DNA of 64,000 nt from JACDCA01 sp040881785 (GTDB taxonomy: Bacteria; Acidobacteriota; Vicinamibacteria; Vicinamibacterales; 2-12-FULL-66-21), in assembly GCA_040881785.1 (NCBI GenBank), contig JBBECO010000199.1:1-64000 (forward strand). Reading direction: 5' to 3'. Below, piece after piece: positions 60,614-64,000 of this stretch. The position numbers and the translations under genes were made by a program. Below the pieces are notes generated by a model that made no database searches, was not told the DNA's origin, and saw nothing but the letters and a program-made list of their open reading frames with translations. Positions within the stretch are counted from its first letter, which is position 1; every line of letters starts with the position of its first letter.

Positions 60614-61318
60614 TCAGCCTCGCCGCCGCAGCCGCAGCCGCCACGGTGTGATCAGCGATTCCATCAGCACGGCGCGCGAGACCTTCGACACCCCCTGGCG
60701 CCGCTCGACGAAGATGATCGGCACCTCGCCGATGCGGCTGCCGTTCTGCGCCGCGCGGTAGAGCATCTCCACGAGAAACGCGTAGCCCGCCGACGCGACA
60801 CGCTCGAGCGGAATCCGGGCGAGCGCCTCCCGGCGCCAGCAGCGGAAACCGCCGGTGCAGTCGGCCGGCGCCAGCCCGGTCACGAATTTGATGTAGCGGT
60901 TCGCGAACGTGCTCAGGAAGATCCGGTGCAGCGGCCAGTTCACGACGCTCACGCCATGGAGGTAGCGCGAGCCGAGCACCAGGTCGTGGTCGGCGGCCGC
61001 CGCCGTCAGCGCGGGGAGGTAGGCGGGGTCGTGCGAGAGATCCGCGTCCATCTGGAGAATGAGCTCGGCATCGGTTTCGAGCGCGCGCCGCAAGCCATCG
61101 ACATACGACCGGCCGAGCCCGCGCGGCCCCGTGCGGTGCAGAACCTCGATGCGGCCGGGATGCGCGGCGGCCAGGGCGTCGGCCACCGCGCCCGTGCCGT
61201 CGGGCGAATGGTCGTCCACCACGAGCATCCGGAAGCCGTCGTGCGCCAGCACGCCGCGCACCAGCAGCGGCAGGTTCTCACGCTCGTTGTAGGTCGGGAC
61301 GACGACGAGCGCGTTCAT
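60614..61318 (-). CDS. Polyprenol-monophosphomannose-synthase-like GT2
   Basis: A 234-residue GT-A transferase: MNALVVVPTYNERENLPLLV, VVDDHSPDGTG, the metal motif QMDADLSHDP and the acceptor motif VSVVNWPLHR. The second PPM-like enzyme of the window, it should make polyprenyl-phosphate sugar for the adjacent PMT-like membrane protein. The genes overlap in an ATGA, so the donor enzyme and the membrane transferase are coupled. Confidence 0.92.
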   Translation of the reverse strand: MNALVVVPTYNERENLPLLVRGVLAHDGFRMLVVDDHSPDGTGAVADALAAAHPGRIEVLHRTGPRGLGRSYVDGLRRALETDAELILQMDADLSHDPAYLPALTAAAADHDLVLGSRYLHGVSVVNWPLHRIFLSTFANRYIKFVTGLAPADCTGGFRCWRREALARIPLERVASAGYAFLVEMLYRAAQNGSRIGEVPIIFVERRQGVSKVSRAVLMESLITPWRLRLRRRG

Positions 61319-62556
61319 CGCGGTGTCCGGCGAACGCCGGCCAGGATCCCAGAGGCGCAGACAATGACCGTCGGATCGAGCACCGGGATGCGGAAGCGTT
61401 CTTGCGGGAAGAAGATCAGCGATGTCATCACGACCGACAGGGCCAGGAGGAGCAACGGGGTCGCGGCGCTCCGGCGCCGCACGAGCCTGCCGAGGCCGAG
61501 GAACGCCAGCGGCGCGAGCAGCGCGTATGGGATCACCGACGCCAGCAGATATCTGGTGGAGTGTAGCGTATACGACGGTCCGATCGGGACGAAGGTGTAG
61601 AAGGCCTTTTTCGCGAGCAGCGTGATCCACCACCCGGGATGCTCGACGATGTACCCGATCGCGTCGCGGTAGTAGAGCGGCTCGAGGGCTTCCGCGCTGA
61701 GGCCGGGCCGCGTCGCGCGGAACGCGATCTCCGCCCGCTTGAGCTCGGGGTTGGCCGCGAGATCCCCTTCGCCGCGGGCGAGCGGATGGTTGCCGGTCCA
61801 GAACGTGACGCCGCCCTCGGACGCGACCAGGACGAAGCGGCCGTGCGTGCGCGCGTTGCGCAGCGTCCACGGCGCGACGACCACCGCCGCCGCCACGCAG
61901 AAGGCCAGCGCCAGCGACCACTGGCGCCGGTGGCCGAACCAGAGGGCGGCCAGCGGCAGGAACAGCAGCATGCCGGGCCGCACGAGGATCGCGAGCCCCG
62001 CCACGAGACCCGCCGCGACCGCGAGCGCGCCGCCGCCCCGCGTGGCGTGTTCCTCGTCGGCCCGCGTGCGCGCGCCATCGAGCAGCAGGACGCACCCGAA
62101 CGCCAGGAGCATGTACAGCGATTCGCTGAAGACGTACGCGGAGATCCAGACGAGCGGCGGGTACGCGGCCGCCATCGCGGCGGCGAGGGCGCCGGCCCGG
62201 GGATTCCAGGCGCGTGAGGCGAGGAGCCCGATCATCCACACGACGATGGCGCCGAGCATCGCCTGCGCGACCTGGATCCCCGGCGGCGCGCTCGTGACGT
62301 GCGCGTCGGCGCCGAGCAGCGCGAGAAACGCCGGGTAGCCGGGCGCCCGGCCGAACGACTGGCCGGTGCCGGTCTCGTGTCCTTCGGGATAGGTGAGCCC
62401 GCGGCCGTCCGACAGGCTCTGCGCGAGCGCGAGGTATTCGCGTTCGTCGTGCGTGAGCGGTTTGCCGGTCCAGTAGAGGAGTCCGAACGCGAGCCGGAGG
62501 ATGAGGCCGGCCACCGCGGCGGCGAGGATCAGCCGTCGGCTGCGGGCGCTGTCCAT
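61315..62556 (-). CDS. GT39/PMT-like integral membrane glycosyltransferase
   Basis: A 413-residue protein with about 10 membrane helices and the first-loop motif THDEREYLALAQSLS, whose Asp-Glu pair is diagnostic of PMT/ArnT-like enzymes. A periplasmic loop GGVTFWTGNHPLARGEGDL is present. The ATG at 62556 is chosen as the first that precedes the helical region (MDSARSRRLILAAAVAG). It is coupled to the PPM-like GT2 that should supply its donor. Confidence 0.87.
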   Translation of the reverse strand: MDSARSRRLILAAAVAGLILRLAFGLLYWTGKPLTHDEREYLALAQSLSDGRGLTYPEGHETGTGQSFGRAPGYPAFLALLGADAHVTSAPPGIQVAQAMLGAIVVWMIGLLASRAWNPRAGALAAAMAAAYPPLVWISAYVFSESLYMLLAFGCVLLLDGARTRADEEHATRGGGALAVAAGLVAGLAILVRPGMLLFLPLAALWFGHRRQWSLALAFCVAAAVVVAPWTLRNARTHGRFVLVASEGGVTFWTGNHPLARGEGDLAANPELKRAEIAFRATRPGLSAEALEPLYYRDAIGYIVEHPGWWITLLAKKAFYTFVPIGPSYTLHSTRYLLASVIPYALLAPLAFLGLGRLVRRRSAATPLLLLALSVVMTSLIFFPQERFRIPVLDPTVIVCASGILAGVRRTPR

Positions 62557-62561
62557 CCCGG

Positions 62562-63422
62562 TTACTGGCGGCCCTCGAAGCGAAGCGCGGAAATCTGCTC
62601 GGAGACGAGCCCCACGAGAAACACGATCACCGACAGGGTGATCAGCAGCACCGACGTATTCGTGATGTGCATCTCGTAATAGATCGTCCAGGCCGCGTAG
62701 CCCAGGCCGACGGCCAGCGGCACCAGGCTGATCGGCAGGAACACCTTCAGCGGACTGAAGAGCGTGACGATCCGCAGGATGATCATCAGGAACTTCGCGC
62801 CGTCGCGCGCCAGGCGGATCTTCGACTGACCCTCGCGCTGCCGTGCCTCGACCGGCTCGAAGGTCACGTTGTACCCGGCCTTGATGAACGCAAGCGTGGT
62901 CGTCGTCGGGGTCGAGAACCCGTTCGGCAGCAGGTGCAGAAACTCGCGGAGGTGCTCGCGGCGCGCGGCCCGGAACCCGCTCGTCAGGTCCGGGATCTCG
63001 CGATCGGTGAGATAGCTGGCCAGCCGGTTCAGCGCCGAGTTGCCGAAGCGCCGGGCGTGGGTCGCCTGCGTCTCGCGGCTCCGGGCGCCGATGACGAGGT
63101 CGTACTCGCCGAGCGCCGCCACCAGGCGTCCGGCATCTTCCGCCCGGTGCTGCCCGTCGCCGTCCACGATGAGGATGTACTCGCCCGTGGCCGTGCGAAT
63201 GCCGGTCTTGACCGCCGCGCCGTTCCCCTTGTTGTAGGGATGACGCACCACCGTTGCGCCCGCCGCCGCGGCCTGCTGCGCCGTGGCGTCCTCCGAGCCG
63301 TCGTCGATGACGATGACCTCGTGCCACGGGGCGGCGGCGCGGAGCGCGCCGACGAGGCCCGCGATGGCCTCGGCTTCGTTGTACGCGGGGACGATGACCG
63401 AAACTGAAGAAGGCGCCGCCAT
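62562..63422 (-). CDS. GT2 glycosyltransferase with two C-terminal membrane helices
   Basis: A 286-residue protein: VSVIVPAYNEAEAIAGLVGA, VIVIDDGSEDATAQ, the DxD motif in LIVDGDGQHRAED and IPDLTSGFRAARREHLREF. Two membrane helices near the end (IILRIVTLFSPLKVFLPISL, TSVLLITLSVIVFLVGLV) are as in DPM/ArnC/GtrB-like enzymes that form polyprenyl-phosphate hexose. It overlaps the next GT2 gene by one base and appears to be its paralogue. Confidence 0.9.
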   Translation of the reverse strand: MAAPSSVSVIVPAYNEAEAIAGLVGALRAAAPWHEVIVIDDGSEDATAQQAAAAGATVVRHPYNKGNGAAVKTGIRTATGEYILIVDGDGQHRAEDAGRLVAALGEYDLVIGARSRETQATHARRFGNSALNRLASYLTDREIPDLTSGFRAARREHLREFLHLLPNGFSTPTTTTLAFIKAGYNVTFEPVEARQREGQSKIRLARDGAKFLMIILRIVTLFSPLKVFLPISLVPLAVGLGYAAWTIYYEMHITNTSVLLITLSVIVFLVGLVSEQISALRFEGRQ

Positions 63423-64000
63423 CAGCCGTCACCCCGATCGCGCGGCAGCTCGATCTTGCGCACGCGGTAGAGCAGGTCCTCGAGCAGCTTGCGGTTGGCC
63501 GAGATGACGTCGGCGAGGAGNNNNNNNNNNNNNNNNNNNNNNNNNNNNNNNNNNNNNNNNNNNNNNNNNNNNNNNNNNNNNNNNNNNNNNNNNNNNNNNN
63601 NNNNNNNNNNNNNNNNNNNNCGCCGAACAGCGTCAGCCCGATGTACGAGAACACTTTCAGCGGCTCGTACATCGCGTAGATCCGCACGATGGTCGCCGAC
63701 GACTGTTTGACGTACGCAAAGATGCTGTCGAAGAGCCGCGACTCGCGCGTCCGGGCGTTGGTGGCGACCGGCACGTGCGCGATGGCCATCCGCTTCTTGC
63801 CCGCCTGGATGATCGACTCGAGCGTGTAGGAGAACTCCGACACGATCGTCATGCGCAGTGCGGCCTCCCGCGTGTACGCCCGGAAGCCGCTCGTCGTGTC
63901 GGGGACCGTCGTGCTCGAGACCTGCCGGACGACCCAGCTGCCGAGGCCCTGCAACTGGCGCTTCTGCCACGACATGTGCGAGAGCTCGGCGATGTTCCGG
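63422..64000 (-). CDS. GT2 glycosyltransferase, partial and interrupted by an assembly gap
   Basis: This gene runs off the window edge and is split by 100 Ns (63521-63620). Upstream of the gap (bases 64000-63621) it reads VPDTTSGFRAYTREAAL, TLESIIQAGKKRMAIAHVPVA, EPLKVFSYIGLTLF. Downstream it ends LLADVISANRKLLEDLLYRV then RKIELPRDRGDG. Both parts match one GT2/DPM-like protein with a C-terminal membrane pair, paralogous to the neighbour. No matching flanks were found at this gap, so its true length is unknown. Confidence 0.8.
   Translation of the reverse strand, partial: PEHRRALAHVVAEAPVAGPRQLGRPAGLEHDGPRHDERLPGVHAGGRTAHDDRVGVLLHARVDHPGGQEADGHRARAGRHQRPDARVAALRQHLCVRQTVVGDHRADLRDVRAAESVLVHRADAVRXXXXXXXXXXXXXXXXXXXXXXXXXXXXXXXXXXLLADVISANRKLLEDLLYRVRKIELPRDRGDG
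63521..63620. other. Assembly gap of 100 Ns
   Basis: A fixed-size N run inside a GT2 gene. Unlike the gap near 35.7 kb, no identical flanking sequence is seen. The reading frames on either side fit one protein only if the true gap length is not 100, so the number of Ns is arbitrary. Confidence 0.95.

Overview
The window is GC-rich, densely packed bacterial DNA with many 1-4 base stop/start overlaps (ATGA, GTGA) and frequent GTG or TTG starts. The gene set suggests a Gram-negative soil bacterium, most likely an Acidobacteriota of the Vicinamibacteria type: outer-membrane barrel, fused E1 dehydrogenase, b6/IV-type cytochrome b fused to a dihaem c domain, many large GT39-like membrane proteins, and intergenic palindromes. 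That placement is inference. Two 100-N runs show that this is a scaffold, probably a metagenome assembly. No rRNA, tRNA, CRISPR array or insertion sequence was seen, and no gene-free stretch exceeds about 250 bases.

Layout. 1-2.7 kb: end of a YbaK-type tRNA deacylase, typA and an outer-membrane barrel protein. 3.0-5.6 kb: an overlapping operon of ECF sigma factor, zinc-finger anti-sigma factor and an exported HEAT-repeat protein. 5.7-7.7 kb: Rieske protein and a cytochrome b/dihaem c fusion, a compact quinol-oxidising bc complex. 7.7-11.5 kb: zwf-opcA-gnd, the oxidative pentose phosphate pathway. 11.7 kb: a CBS-domain protein.

12.2-22.1 kb is the most striking region: a gas vesicle operon ordered gvpJ, gvpA, sensor histidine kinase, response regulator, gvpF/L, gvpG, a tandem ArsA/Get3-type ATPase, a second gvpF/L, a gvpS-like gene, a third gvpF/L, gvpK and a lipid kinase. 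No gvpN or gvpC is present. The double ATPase sits where a factor handling the hydrophobic GvpA family would be useful. The built-in two-component pair suggests signal-controlled flotation or another vesicle role.

22.1-30.7 kb holds a beta-propeller-like protein, a fused 2-oxoacid dehydrogenase E1, a cupin, an SDR, a rhomboid protease, an MFS transporter, murJ and a yqeY-like gene with a clear terminator. 30.7-64 kb is almost all minus strand and encodes surface-glycan or glycolipid synthesis: GT4, GT2 and GT9 transferases, at least five polytopic GT39/PMT-like proteins, a Wzx-like flippase, two sugar-nucleotide epimerases, a DegT aminotransferase, methyltransferases, a deacetylase-like protein, a GNAT protein and three radical SAM enzymes.

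Two repeat classes run through the window. One is a set of short hairpins mostly led by TGTAG. The other is a set of arrays of degenerate 7-base words, a different word at each locus, usually mirrored into inverted repeats. They lie at gene ends, inside the gas vesicle operon, and in some cases within coding sequence, where they lengthen or alter proteins.
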